NCBI RefSeq assembly: GCF_002836975.1
Contig: NZ_NIJK01000052.1
Span: 49,136 to 113,135, forward strand
Length of the DNA stretch: 64,000 nt
From: Shewanella indica
Lineage (GTDB): Bacteria; Pseudomonadota; Gammaproteobacteria; Enterobacterales; Shewanellaceae
Direction of reading: 5' to 3'
Shown here: piece after piece, positions 54,731 to 63,996 of the stretch
Numbering within the stretch: the stretch's first letter is position 1
Layout: every line of letters starts with the position of its first letter
Made by a program: the position numbers and the translations under genes
The notes under the pieces: generated by a model
What the model was told of the DNA's origin: nothing
Database searches by the model: none
The model's input: the letters and a program-made list of their open reading frames with translations, nothing else

Positions 54731-55721
54731 GCCAACCTCCGGTTAACAGGGTATCCATATCCGCTACCTGCTCGTTGGCGCTCACGCTATTGCTCTGTTC
54801 CACTCTAGTCGCCAGCGCCTTTCCCAGCATGGCGGCGCCGCGAACACCACTGGCGGCGCCGAATTGAGCGGCGCAAAACTCGGGCAACTGCACCCCATTG
54901 AACATATGCCTGGCGGTAGCCTGCGGCAGCGCCGCCAAAATTTCCGGCACTTCGCTCAAGCCGCCGCCGAAGACAAAGATGTCCGGATCCAGACTGAGGA
55001 TCTGCCCGGCCAACACACTGCCCAGGGCATCCAGATAAGCATCGAAACTGCGTTTGGCTATGGCATCACCGGCGCGCAGCGCCGCCAGCCAAGCGTATGT
55101 ATCACCCTCGCCGCCAAACGCCCGGTAGATACGACCAAGGCCAGTGCCAGAGACATAGGTTTCGGCGCAGCCTTTGAGGCCACAGCCGCAATCATAAAGC
55201 GGCAAGCCATGGCGCAGCAGCACGCTGGCCGCCATGCCCTGATGGCCGAACTCACCGGCCAGACAGTGGGCGCCGGTGATCAGTCGCCCTTCGATACAGA
55301 TCCCGCCGCCAAGCCCGGTACCGAGTATGATCCCAAGAACTCTGGCATGATCTTTCCCGGCTCCCAGTAAGGCTTCGGACAGGGCGAAACAACGGCAATC
55401 ATTGCCAAGAGCCACAGGACGCGACAACAAGACCCCCAGATCTTCGGCCACTTTACGCTGATTGAGGCAAGGTACATTGCTGGAGACCACAGTGCCATCG
55501 GCGCGGATCACCCCGGGCAGGGCTATCCCCACAGTGCCCGGGATGCCGGACTCGGCCGGCCAGCGCCTGTCGGCCTCGCTTATCTGCAAGGCGAGTGAGG
55601 CCAGAAAGCTCTGATAATCGTCACCCTGAGTCGCAATGCGCCATTTATCCAACAGACGCAATTGTGGACTGAACACCGCCAGTTCTATCTTGGTACCACC
55701 GATATCCACACCGTAGTACAT
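54714..55721 (-). CDS. agaK: N-acetylgalactosamine kinase (ROK family)
   Basis: A 335-residue ROK-family sugar kinase that would make GalNAc-6-phosphate. The ATP motif is GVDIGGTKIELAV at the start; the catalytic Asp is in ALGNDCRCFAL; GTGLGGGICIEGRLI follows; and the ROK zinc site is DCGCGLKGCAETYVSG. It lies between agaS and agaA with almost no gap. Choice of GalNAc over GlcNAc rests on the cluster. Confidence 0.88.
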   Translation of the reverse strand: MYYGVDIGGTKIELAVFSPQLRLLDKWRIATQGDDYQSFLASLALQISEADRRWPAESGIPGTVGIALPGVIRADGTVVSSNVPCLNQRKVAEDLGVLLSRPVALGNDCRCFALSEALLGAGKDHARVLGIILGTGLGGGICIEGRLITGAHCLAGEFGHQGMAASVLLRHGLPLYDCGCGLKGCAETYVSGTGLGRIYRAFGGEGDTYAWLAALRAGDAIAKRSFDAYLDALGSVLAGQILSLDPDIFVFGGGLSEVPEILAALPQATARHMFNGVQLPEFCAAQFGAASGVRGAAMLGKALATRVEQSNSVSANEQVADMDTLLTGGWHEQQH

Positions 55722-55724
55722 GGC

Positions 55725-56930
55725 TCAATCCTCTGTGTTATCCAGGCTGCCTGGCCGAGTATAAACCGCAAGCGAATGCAGCTTCACCCCCTGCACCACT
55801 CTATTGACCTGGCCGCTGGGACAGGGATTATCCGGTGACACCCCAAGCTCCAACGCCTTGTAAAATGCAAGTAGCTGACAGTAAACAATAAAGGGCAGTG
55901 TCAACCAAGCCTCTTCCAGACTGGCCTGACCATCTTGCGCCAGAGCCTCTTCACTCAGATAACAGATATCCAGCGCCCGCTTATCGGCGCGCAGCTCTGC
56001 CAGAAGATCCAGATCGTAGGCTCTGGCATAGGGCTCAGAGCTGCCGAGCAGCACTATCTGGGTATCTTCATTTACCAGTGACTTGGGGCCGTGACGAAAC
56101 CCCAGCGGACTCTCAAAACTGCTGATCACTATACCGGCCGTCAGTTCAAGGTACTTGAGCGCCGCCTCCTGAGCCGCCGCCTTGAGCGGCCCGGCGCCGA
56201 GGAACACTATCCGCTTGCAGCAATGGCCCGCGGTTTGCTGCACCCCGTCGAGCCGGGTTTCGAGCAGTTGCTCCGTCAGTGTCAGCACCCTGGATAGCGA
56301 TTTGTCTTCCTCGGCAAACAACAGCAGGGTCGCCAGATACATACAACTGAAGCTGCTGGTCATGGCAAAGCTGCGGTCGTGGCTATCTTGAGGCATCAAC
56401 CACAAACAAGCCTTGTGACTGTGTTCGGCCGCATAGCTGGCCAAAGCTCCCTCAGGGTTACAGGTCAGCAGCAGATGACTGACATCTGTCAGCAACTCAT
56501 CGGCCAACGCCAGCACAGCCAGGGATTCAGGGCTGTTTCCCGAGCGGCCATAGGAGACTATCAGAGTCGGCTGCAATGGGTTGAGATGCAGCCTGGGGTG
56601 AGAAACAATATCCGTGCTGGACAAGGCTTCCACCCTCTGGCCCGGCAATCTGAGTTGCCGCTGTAAAAAGGCTGCCAACGCCTCGCCGATATAAGCCGAA
56701 GTACCCGCGCCGGTGAGAATAATCCGCAGATTGTCCTTGGCCAGCAAGGGATTGAGAAAAGCGCTGAGCTGCGCTTCCCTGTGTTTGAAATCGGCCTGTA
56801 ATTCGCGCCAGAGAGTTGGCTGCTGGGCTATCTCGGTCGCCGTCCATTTACCACTCTCCGGCGCGTGCCAAAGCGGGTTGGCGACAGATTTTGGATACAA
56901 GTGGGTCTTTGATAGGTCACTGACTTGCAT
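55725..56930 (-). CDS. agaS: Galactosamine-6-phosphate deaminase/isomerase (SIS domain)
   Basis: A 401-residue protein with two SIS sugar-phosphate domains, which would convert galactosamine-6-phosphate to tagatose-6-phosphate plus ammonia. LTGAGTSAYIGEALA (about 69) and SYGRSGNSPESLA are the first SIS site; IVFLGAGPLKAAAQEAALK and SSFESPLGFRHGPKS the second. I start at ATG 56930, with AAGGA 7 nt before it; the longer frame to 57014 lies inside agaZ. It starts 4 nt after agaZ. Confidence 0.9.
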   Translation of the reverse strand: MQVSDLSKTHLYPKSVANPLWHAPESGKWTATEIAQQPTLWRELQADFKHREAQLSAFLNPLLAKDNLRIILTGAGTSAYIGEALAAFLQRQLRLPGQRVEALSSTDIVSHPRLHLNPLQPTLIVSYGRSGNSPESLAVLALADELLTDVSHLLLTCNPEGALASYAAEHSHKACLWLMPQDSHDRSFAMTSSFSCMYLATLLLFAEEDKSLSRVLTLTEQLLETRLDGVQQTAGHCCKRIVFLGAGPLKAAAQEAALKYLELTAGIVISSFESPLGFRHGPKSLVNEDTQIVLLGSSEPYARAYDLDLLAELRADKRALDICYLSEEALAQDGQASLEEAWLTLPFIVYCQLLAFYKALELGVSPDNPCPSGQVNRVVQGVKLHSLAVYTRPGSLDNTED

Positions 56931-56934
56931 TGAT

Positions 56935-58209
56935 TTATCCTTCGATGGCAGCAGGCTGACAGGCGCTGGCATAACGGCTAAGCACCAGGCCGATATGATG
57001 GAGTACCAGCTCAATCGCCGTGGCAGGCAGCTCGCCTCTGATCACGGCCGGATAGGCCAGCGGCAGATATTGGCTGATAAGGGGCTCGGGAATGGGGTTT
57101 GCCAGATTGGCCAGCAGCTTGTCTATGGTCAGTGACAATTCGGGCCAATAGTAGCGGATCCTGTCACTGTAACTGAATCCCAGTTGCCAATCCCGCAGCG
57201 CAGGATCTGTATAGAACGACTGCCAGTATTTGGGCTCAGATAGCATCTTCTGCTCACACAGTGCTCTAAGCCCTGAGCGTTTCGCCGCCGGCACCAGCAA
57301 GGCCTCGATATGATCCAGGGCAAACAGCCCCTCGCGCAGGGCAAAAGTCAACTGCGGCCCCACCTTGAGAATGGCAAAATGGCCGGCCACCAACTGGGCG
57401 TAATGCTCCGGCAATTGATAATCTGTGGAGTGGGCTTCAAACACCAGGTTGGGCTGCTCGCGAATAAAGCGGCTCTGCTCCTTGGTGAGCGTATCATCAT
57501 ACTGATGTACCCGGGCATTGCCGAACTCCACCCCCGGCTGCACCACCAGCGCAATCACCCGCTGCCAAACCTCTGCCCCAAGCCCTTCGGCGGCAAAGGC
57601 CTGTTTGTGGGCGCTAATGGTGTGTTTCATCGCCGCGACCGGGGTGACCTGCAGCCCCTCCTCCAGCGAACTGACACCACCGGGAGCGGGTACTTCAGTG
57701 CCTATCACATAACAGAGCTGTTGCCCCGGCGCCTTGGCCGCTTCTGCGGCGCGGCACAGTCTGGCGGCGCGCGCGGCAATCACCTCATCGGCAAGGGGCG
57801 TTTGTTCCTGATGACAAGCCATGCTGGCATCCAGATGAATTTTACAAAATCCCGCCTCGACATAGGCCCGCACCATGGCTTCGGCCTCAGCCATCGCCTG
57901 CTCTGCAGTCAGGTGCTTCCAGGCCACCGGCCCCAAGTGATCGCCGCCGAACAGCAACTGCGCTTCGGCAACACCTTCACTTTGGGCCAGGCTCTTTACA
58001 AAGGCGATAAAATCGGCGGGGGTCATGCCTGTATAGCCGCCGTGCTGATTGACCTGGTTGGCCGTAGCCTCAATCAGCAAGGGCGTCCGTTGCCGCGCCG
58101 CATGACGCAGAGCGGCGCGCAGTACCAGCGGCTGGGCCGAACAGACGGAATAAATCCCCGCCTGCTGCCCGGCCTTGTTGGCCTCAATAATGGATTTGAG
58201 TGCAGACAT
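56935..58209 (-). CDS. agaZ: Tagatose-bisphosphate aldolase subunit-like protein (AgaZ/KbaZ)
   Basis: A 424-residue protein of the KbaZ/GatZ family. Family segments are LIEATANQVNQHGGYTGMTP, LFGGDHLGPVAW and FCKIHLDASMAC, with FEAHSTDYQLP and YYWPELS near the end. In enterobacteria it works with a separate catalytic aldolase (KbaY) that is not in this window, and no tagatose-6-phosphate kinase is seen either. It may therefore do one of these steps itself or depend on genes elsewhere. It is 7 nt after agaO. Confidence 0.88.
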   Translation of the reverse strand: MSALKSIIEANKAGQQAGIYSVCSAQPLVLRAALRHAARQRTPLLIEATANQVNQHGGYTGMTPADFIAFVKSLAQSEGVAEAQLLFGGDHLGPVAWKHLTAEQAMAEAEAMVRAYVEAGFCKIHLDASMACHQEQTPLADEVIAARAARLCRAAEAAKAPGQQLCYVIGTEVPAPGGVSSLEEGLQVTPVAAMKHTISAHKQAFAAEGLGAEVWQRVIALVVQPGVEFGNARVHQYDDTLTKEQSRFIREQPNLVFEAHSTDYQLPEHYAQLVAGHFAILKVGPQLTFALREGLFALDHIEALLVPAAKRSGLRALCEQKMLSEPKYWQSFYTDPALRDWQLGFSYSDRIRYYWPELSLTIDKLLANLANPIPEPLISQYLPLAYPAVIRGELPATAIELVLHHIGLVLSRYASACQPAAIEG

Positions 58210-58216
58210 GCTTACC

Positions 58217-59587
58217 TCAACCTACAATGCCAAGCGGTTTGGCGCTCTGCCACACACCACGGGTAAAGTCGGGGAAGTCCTTGGAGTTACCGCGATCGGC
58301 CACTGAAGCCGCCGACAGAGGCTGCACCGCCGACCAGGCCGCACCATCATACACATCCTGATCCAGCGGCTCGCCGTTACGCAGGCAGTAGATCATCCGC
58401 CAGCACATTAAAAAGTCCATGCCGCCATGACCGCCGTTCTTTTCGGCCGCCTCTCCCATCTGCAACCACAGCGGATGGTCATACTTGGCATACCACTGGG
58501 TCATATCCTGGTCCCAATGGTGGAAGCTGCCACTGCCGCCCTGCTCCAGCGCTATGCGGTTGGGGAAACCGGCAAACACCCCATTGGTGCCCTGAATCAG
58601 GTTATGGCGGCTGTAAGGACGCGGCGTTGTGGTGTCGTGTTGCACCATGATGGTTCGGCCTTTAACCGTCTTGATAAGACTGGTATTGATATCGCCGCAG
58701 ATATAGTTGAGCTTGTTGCGGGCATGGTCGGCGGGGAATTCACGCTTGGCATAGGCTGCGCGCCCAAGCGACGGAGAGCTCATGGAAGTGAGATAGTCGA
58801 ACCTGTCCCCGCGGTTGATATTCATGTACTGGGACACAGGCCCCAAGCCATGGGTAGGATACAGGTTACCGTCAATCAAGGCGTGATACTTGGTGCGCCA
58901 GGAGCCCGTCTTGCGATCTATCTCCTTCATCTGCCAGCGCAGCTCGTGAATATAAGCGGCCTCACCGTGCAGCAATTCGCCGAACAGCCCCTGGCGTACC
59001 ATGTTGAGCACCATCAGCTCGTCGCGACCGTAGCAGACGTTTTCCATCATCATGCAGTTGCGCTGGGTTTGCTCGGCTGTGTCCACCAGATCCCAGAGCT
59101 GCTCCATGGTGATCCCCATAGGCACTTCAACAAAGGCGTGTTTGCCGGCCAGCATAGCCTCTTTGGCCATGGGGTGGTGCCATTCCCAAGGTGTGGCAAT
59201 GACCACTATGTCCACATCCTGGCGTGCCAACAATTCACGATAGGCGTGTTTGCCCTGGGAATAATAACCGGGCTGGGCCAAGCCTGCGTCACTCATCACC
59301 TTCTTGGCGCGTTCTATGACCAGGGGATCGGTATCGCAGATAGCTGTTACCCTGGCGCCCTCTATGTTGTTGAAATGGTGAATGAACCCCACACCTCGCT
59401 CACCGACGCCGATTAGCCCCACCCGCACTTCAGCCATTTTCGGAACCACCAGCCCCATGACAGATCGGCCACTGGCCTTGGGTGCCAGCGCAGATGAACC
59501 GGCATTGGCGGCGCAGCCAGCCAGCGCCGAGGCAGCAGCTGTGGCCACCGAAGCTTTCAGAAAGGAACGACGATCAAAACCAGACAT
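58217..59587 (-). CDS. agaO: GH109-like alpha-N-acetylgalactosaminidase, Tat-exported lipoprotein
   Basis: A 456-residue Gfo/Idh/MocA-fold enzyme matching GH109, which uses NAD to remove terminal alpha-GalNAc. The N-terminus has a twin-arginine motif (RRSFLKAS) and a possible lipobox (LAGC, about residue 25), so it is likely folded with NAD before export. The NAD site is GLIGVGERGVG; VEVPMG and THGLGPVSQYMNINRG are GH109-type motifs, and HGGMDFLM is near the end. It would feed free GalNAc to the cluster. It is the second gene, 14 nt after agaR. Confidence 0.85.
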   Translation of the reverse strand: MSGFDRRSFLKASVATAAASALAGCAANAGSSALAPKASGRSVMGLVVPKMAEVRVGLIGVGERGVGFIHHFNNIEGARVTAICDTDPLVIERAKKVMSDAGLAQPGYYSQGKHAYRELLARQDVDIVVIATPWEWHHPMAKEAMLAGKHAFVEVPMGITMEQLWDLVDTAEQTQRNCMMMENVCYGRDELMVLNMVRQGLFGELLHGEAAYIHELRWQMKEIDRKTGSWRTKYHALIDGNLYPTHGLGPVSQYMNINRGDRFDYLTSMSSPSLGRAAYAKREFPADHARNKLNYICGDINTSLIKTVKGRTIMVQHDTTTPRPYSRHNLIQGTNGVFAGFPNRIALEQGGSGSFHHWDQDMTQWYAKYDHPLWLQMGEAAEKNGGHGGMDFLMCWRMIYCLRNGEPLDQDVYDGAAWSAVQPLSAASVADRGNSKDFPDFTRGVWQSAKPLGIVG

Positions 59588-59601
59588 AACTTCTCCCCTT
59601 G

Positions 59602-60384
59602 TTATTTATTTTTATCTATCAGGTGCAGCTGCACCCCTTGCTTGGTGAGTTCTTCCACATAGCGCTCGGGAATGCCGCTGTCGGTCACCAGTTGCTGGAT
59701 CTGCCGACTGGCACAAATGACATGAAACGCCTGTTGGTCGAATTTGGATGAATCGGTAACCACTATGATCTCGCTGGCAATCTCACACATCATGCGGTTG
59801 AGACTGGCTTCCTTCTCAAAATGGGTGGTGAGACCTGCCTTGAGATCAAAACCATCCACCCCGAGGATCAGCTTGTTGAAGTTGTAATCCCTGAGGCTCT
59901 TCTCGGCGATGGAACCATAGAAAGACATCGACTTCTTACGCAGCAAGCCGCCGGTGAGCATCACCTCAACGTCGTCGGAACGCGCCAGCTCAGTGGCTAT
60001 GTTAAGGCCGTTGGTCATCACGATAAGATCTTGATGTTCAAGGAGGTTGGCCGCAACTTGCTGGGTAGTGGTGCCCGAGTCCAGCAACAAGCGGTCGCCA
60101 TCATTAACCAAAGAGGCCGCCACCTTGCCCAGCTCCTGCTTCAGTGCCGAGTAGCAGTGGCCCTTCTCTTTCAGTGACAGTTCACGAATAAGGTCGGAGT
60201 TGACCATGGCGCCACCGCGGGAGCGCACCAACAATTGCTTTTGATCCAATACCGCCAGATCCGAGCGTATGGTGACTTCCGAGACCCCGAAGCGATTTGC
60301 CAGCTCGGTGACCGACACCTTTCCCTGTTGCTGGGTCAGCCGGACTATCTCCTGCTGCCTCTCAATAGTGTTGAGATTATTCAC
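59602..60384 (-). CDS. agaR: DeoR-family repressor of the GalNAc cluster (AgaR)
   Basis: A 260-residue DeoR-type regulator. The N-terminal winged helix is VSVTELANRFGVSEVTIRSDLA; the C-terminal sugar-phosphate sensor has LLDSGTTTQQVA and VMTNGLNIATELA, then the DSSKFDQQAF segment. It should bind the CTTTCG-type boxes on both sides of the 337-base divergent region and be released by a galactosamine phosphate. It heads the seven-gene minus operon. Confidence 0.88.
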   Translation of the reverse strand: MNNLNTIERQQEIVRLTQQQGKVSVTELANRFGVSEVTIRSDLAVLDQKQLLVRSRGGAMVNSDLIRELSLKEKGHCYSALKQELGKVAASLVNDGDRLLLDSGTTTQQVAANLLEHQDLIVMTNGLNIATELARSDDVEVMLTGGLLRKKSMSFYGSIAEKSLRDYNFNKLILGVDGFDLKAGLTTHFEKEASLNRMMCEIASEIIVVTDSSKFDQQAFHVICASRQIQQLVTDSGIPERYVEELTKQGVQLHLIDKNK

Positions 60385-60435
60385 TGCACTCTTCCTGTTT
60401 TGTTTGTTGCGCTCTGGAGCAGGTGAACCTGCACT

Positions 60436-60455
60436 GGCTTTCGAAAGCTTTCAAT
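60436..60455. promoter_or_regulatory. Operator-like CTTTCG repeat near agaR
   Basis: GGCTTTCGAAAGCTTTCAAT: a perfect CTTTCGAAAG palindrome (60438-60447) followed by one more CTTTC. It is about 50 bases before agaR and likely bound by AgaR. Confidence 0.65.
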
Positions 60456-60631
60456 CTACTAGCAACGTCGTCAAATCATAACAACAATTCTTATACCACA
60501 ACGACTTAAGCCAAAACCAACAACAAATTTTCACTTTCAACTAGCTAAACTATGCACCAAACCGAAAACAATTAAAAGACATTTTACATTTTTTTATTGA
60601 TCACCCAGAGTTTTTAACGCTATAAATAAGC

Positions 60632-60687
60632 AATCGAAAGTATTTCGCTGTTTCCAATGCTTTCGAAAAACAACAAAAGCGAAAGGC
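60632..60687. promoter_or_regulatory. Operator-like CTTTCG repeats before the TonB receptor
   Basis: Two clusters of the same words: CGAAAGTATTTCG (60634-60646) and GCTTTCG .. GCGAAAGGC (60659-60687), ending about 35 bases before the receptor start. They likely give AgaR control of the receptor. Confidence 0.65.
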
Positions 60688-60721
60688 ATTAAGCCTGATA
60701 AAAACAAACAGCGGGGAACCC

Positions 60722-63565
60722 ATGAAGCTCTTAGCCACCCAACCAGCCCTAATTGCCCTGGCAGTTGCCAGTGCGCTGGCAACACAGCCGGTTACGGCCA
60801 ATGACGAGTCCGACAAGGAAAACAAGGCTCAAACACAACAAAACTCAGCTCAACAGCAGGATGCTGAGCTGGAAAGGATCCAGGTAACGGGTATCCGCTC
60901 AGCCATTAAGGAGTCGCTGTTTCTGAAACAGAATGCCACCGCAGTGGTGGATCTTGTGGTGGCCGATGACATAGGCAAGTTTCCGGATGAAAACCTGGCC
61001 GAAGCACTGCAACGTATTCCCGGGGTGACCATTACCCGCAACGGCGGCGAGGGACAGAACATACTGATCCGCGGCCTGGGGGACGGCTACAACATCACCA
61101 CCCTCAATGGCCGCAAGCTGGCGTCGGACAATGCCGGGCGGGACTTCAACTTTGACACCATAGCCTCGGAGCTGGTCAATGTGCTGGCGGTTTACAAGTC
61201 TCCCGAAGCACGGCTCACCGAAGGAGGTATAGGGGAAATTGTGGATATTCAGACCCGCAAGCCTTTGGATTTGGACGGTTTTACCCTGCAGGCCTCGGCC
61301 AAGGGTATCTATGAGTCGCGCACCGAAGACCTGCACCCGCACGCATCTCTCATCATAGGCGACAAGTCCGATGACGACAGTTTCGGCGCTCTGTTTTCCG
61401 CCGTTTACTCCAAGAAAACCCTCAGGGCCGACACCTATTCCGCCGATGGTTTTTTCGATGAAGAGGAAGGCTGGGGTGTCGACAGCGCCGGGGTACCGGT
61501 AGACACCAACGGCAATGGTGTGATTGATGAAGGCGAAATCTACGCCTCCAAAATACCCAGTTACATGTACTATGCCAACGCCCAGGACGTACGCGAACGC
61601 ATCGGTGGCACCCTGGCGCTGCAATGGCGGCCTCTGGATAATCTGGATGTCAATTTCGACGCCCTCTACTCTCGCTACAATACCGATGGACACAAATACC
61701 AGATAGGGTTTGTCAACTATGACGAGGAGTGGACACCGGGTACCCCGCTGTTCAGCGATGCGCAGTTCGATGAGCTGGGGCGAGTGGTTTCCATGCGTCA
61801 GCAGGGCGACAACACTATGGTGGAGCTGCTTAACCTGAGCACACCGCGCAAGACAGACACCTACCAACTGGCACTGAATACGGCGCTGTTTATCACCCCC
61901 AATTGGTCGGTCACCGCCGATCTTGCCTACTCGGCCGCCAAAAACAAGAACAAGGGCGACAATCGCTTCATCGTCGCCCGCGGCTTTGTCGACAGCATAG
62001 ATATCGACTACACCAATGGTCAGATGCTGCCGGATGTGGTGATAGGCCCGGGACTCACCAGCGAGCAGACCTATGGTGCCCACTACAGCCTAAACAGTGG
62101 CACTGGCGTGGATGACAAGGTAACGGATCTTAAGCTGATGACCCAGTATTTGCCGGAAAGCGGCTTTATCAGCAAGCTGGATGCCGGGATAAACTATGTC
62201 AAGCAGGTCAAGAGCCAGAATGAGTTCAGATCGAAAAACCCCAGCCAATTCAGTCGCGGCGGCTACTATCTAACCCGCGACGGTTATGCTTTTGACGGCT
62301 CGGGAGTCTTCACTCAAGGCGAGTTTGAGCTGTTCCAAATTCCGGGCAATGTGTTTGTTCCCGCCAACTTCGATAACTTCCTCGACGGCGAAAACAGCAT
62401 CTCACCGGATCCCTGGCCCAGCTTTGACTATGACAAGTTGCTGGAATACTACCGCTCCATCAACGCCGATGCCGCCAATGAGGCCATAGTAGCCAGTGCC
62501 AATCAGGCCGGTACTTATGAGGTAAGCGAGGCTGTGACCTCGGCCTATGTGCAGATAACGATTGAAGAGCTGCTGTTCGATCTGCCCTATATGCTCAATC
62601 TGGGGGTCAGGGCCAGTCGCACCGAAGTCGATTCCGAAGGTTTTGGCTATGACTTGAGCAAAGTAGTGCTGGATGATGCCGGTCAGCCGCTCAACGATGA
62701 CTGGCGCACCGTCAGCCCGGTAAACTACAGCGACAGCTATACCAATATATTGCCAAGCCTCAACTTCAAGCTGAACCTGCAGGACGATCTGCTGCTGCGT
62801 ATCTCGGCCGCCGAAGTATTGAGCCGCCCATCACTCTACTCGCTCAGAGTCTGGGCCGCGCCCAACTTCACCAGTCAGGAGCAGGGCTTACCAACTCTGG
62901 TGCGCGGTAATCCCGGGGTTGAACCCGAGCAGGCCAAACAGGCGGATCTAGCGCTGGAATGGTATTACGGCGACAGCAGTTCACTGAGCGGCGCCCTATT
63001 CATCAAGGATATCGACTCCTTTATCTCTGATGAAAAGACCCCCATGGAGGTCGATGGCAACCGTTACCTGGTAAGCCAGCCGGTTTCCGGTCAGTACGGT
63101 GCCAAAGTGCAGGGCTTTGAAATTGCCTGGCAACAATCCCTCGAACAGTGGTTGCCTGAGCCATTCAACGGCTTTGGCTGGCAGCTTAACTACACCTATG
63201 TGGACAGCAGTTATGACGATCCTGAGCTGAAAGCCAAGGATCTGCCCTTCAAGGGGATGTCCGAGAACTCCTACAATGCCGTGCTCTACTATGAGCAGTA
63301 TGGTTTGCAGGCGCGCCTTGCCTATAACTGGCGCAGCAAGTTCCTGGTGGATCCGGATGCCTGGGGCGGCCCGGCCTGGATAGACGACTACGGCCAATTG
63401 GATGCCAGCATCAGCTACGACATCACAGACAACTTGACCCTGTTCAGTGAAGCCTCCAACCTGACCAACAACCGCTACTCCGGTTACGTCAAGCGCGAAG
63501 ATCAGGTGAATTATCTGGAACGCTTCGGTACCCAGATAGCCGTGGGTATTCGCGGCAGCTTCTAA
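60722..63565 (+). CDS. TonB-dependent receptor for GalNAc-containing substrates
   Basis: A 947-residue outer-membrane receptor of the TonB type. Signal peptide at 1-26 (ending VTAND), then a Gln-rich stretch, ERIQVTGIRSAI (TonB-box region), and the plug IPGVTITRNGG, LIRGLGDGYNITTLNGR. The barrel ends with an aromatic residue (GIRGSF). The long loops and the position opposite the GalNAc operon point to uptake of GalNAc or GalNAc-bearing oligosaccharides. GCGGGGAACC gives a modest ribosome site. Confidence 0.9.
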   Translation: MKLLATQPALIALAVASALATQPVTANDESDKENKAQTQQNSAQQQDAELERIQVTGIRSAIKESLFLKQNATAVVDLVVADDIGKFPDENLAEALQRIPGVTITRNGGEGQNILIRGLGDGYNITTLNGRKLASDNAGRDFNFDTIASELVNVLAVYKSPEARLTEGGIGEIVDIQTRKPLDLDGFTLQASAKGIYESRTEDLHPHASLIIGDKSDDDSFGALFSAVYSKKTLRADTYSADGFFDEEEGWGVDSAGVPVDTNGNGVIDEGEIYASKIPSYMYYANAQDVRERIGGTLALQWRPLDNLDVNFDALYSRYNTDGHKYQIGFVNYDEEWTPGTPLFSDAQFDELGRVVSMRQQGDNTMVELLNLSTPRKTDTYQLALNTALFITPNWSVTADLAYSAAKNKNKGDNRFIVARGFVDSIDIDYTNGQMLPDVVIGPGLTSEQTYGAHYSLNSGTGVDDKVTDLKLMTQYLPESGFISKLDAGINYVKQVKSQNEFRSKNPSQFSRGGYYLTRDGYAFDGSGVFTQGEFELFQIPGNVFVPANFDNFLDGENSISPDPWPSFDYDKLLEYYRSINADAANEAIVASANQAGTYEVSEAVTSAYVQITIEELLFDLPYMLNLGVRASRTEVDSEGFGYDLSKVVLDDAGQPLNDDWRTVSPVNYSDSYTNILPSLNFKLNLQDDLLLRISAAEVLSRPSLYSLRVWAAPNFTSQEQGLPTLVRGNPGVEPEQAKQADLALEWYYGDSSSLSGALFIKDIDSFISDEKTPMEVDGNRYLVSQPVSGQYGAKVQGFEIAWQQSLEQWLPEPFNGFGWQLNYTYVDSSYDDPELKAKDLPFKGMSENSYNAVLYYEQYGLQARLAYNWRSKFLVDPDAWGGPAWIDDYGQLDASISYDITDNLTLFSEASNLTNNRYSGYVKREDQVNYLERFGTQIAVGIRGSF

Positions 63566-63655
63566 ACAGAGCCAAATGGATCCCCATAAGTAACCATCTG
63601 ACTGAATCAAGCTGCACTAAACCCAAGGTGGGTATAAACTCGTTCCAAATACAGA

Positions 63656-63678
63656 AAGCCACCTGATTCAGGTGGCTT
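63656..63678 (+). terminator. Terminator after the TonB receptor
   Basis: AAGCCACCTG (63656-63665), loop ATT, CAGGTGGCTT (63669-63678), perfect 10-bp stem with a partly T-rich tail. Confidence 0.8.
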
Positions 63679-63847
63679 CTCTGCTTGAGTCTCGAATACC
63701 TTTATTGAGGATAGTGGTCAGATGAAGTCACTGTGCTCCAGAGACTGGATAGGTAATCCCCCCGATAAATCTGACCAGATAAACGGGTCGAGCCATTCTC
63801 AACATATCCACAGCAGCATCTCACATGGGGGCGAAAGACATCTGCTC

Positions 63848-63963
63848 ATCAAGCACAGCTTGATAGATGGCTGTAGCGCGAAGCAGCTTGGCTGCGAGCT
63901 GAGGGGCACACACTGTGCCAGCAGCTTTGGGCTGCATGTTAAGTCGTGCTCGCTGGAAGCGAG
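63848..63963. other. Array of five short perfect hairpins
   Basis: In 116 bases: ATCAAGC/GCTTGAT (63848-63864), GCAGC/GCTGC (63883-63895), GGCACA/TGTGCC (63905-63919), GCAGC/GCTGC (63921-63935) and CTCGCT/AGCGAG (63949-63963), with loops of 3 or 5 nt. The 86-codon plus frame across it has no domain. It could be a structured RNA or a mobile-element remnant. Confidence 0.5.
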
Positions 63964-63975
63964 ACAAACAAAAAA

Positions 63976-63996
63976 GCCCTAGCATTTAGCTAGGGC
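63976..63996 (-). terminator. Terminator at the right edge
   Basis: GCCCTAGC (63976-63983), loop ATTTA, GCTAGGGC (63989-63996). On the minus strand TTTTTT follows, so it probably ends a minus-strand gene that lies beyond the window. Confidence 0.8.

Noticed and set aside
60899..62083. 394-codon minus frame inside the TonB receptor gene
   Set aside because: Antisense shadow; the plus frame has a signal peptide and plug and barrel motifs.
63722..63982. 86-codon plus frame at the right edge
   Set aside because: It runs through the hairpin array, has no domain and no ribosome site, and its end overlaps the terminator region.
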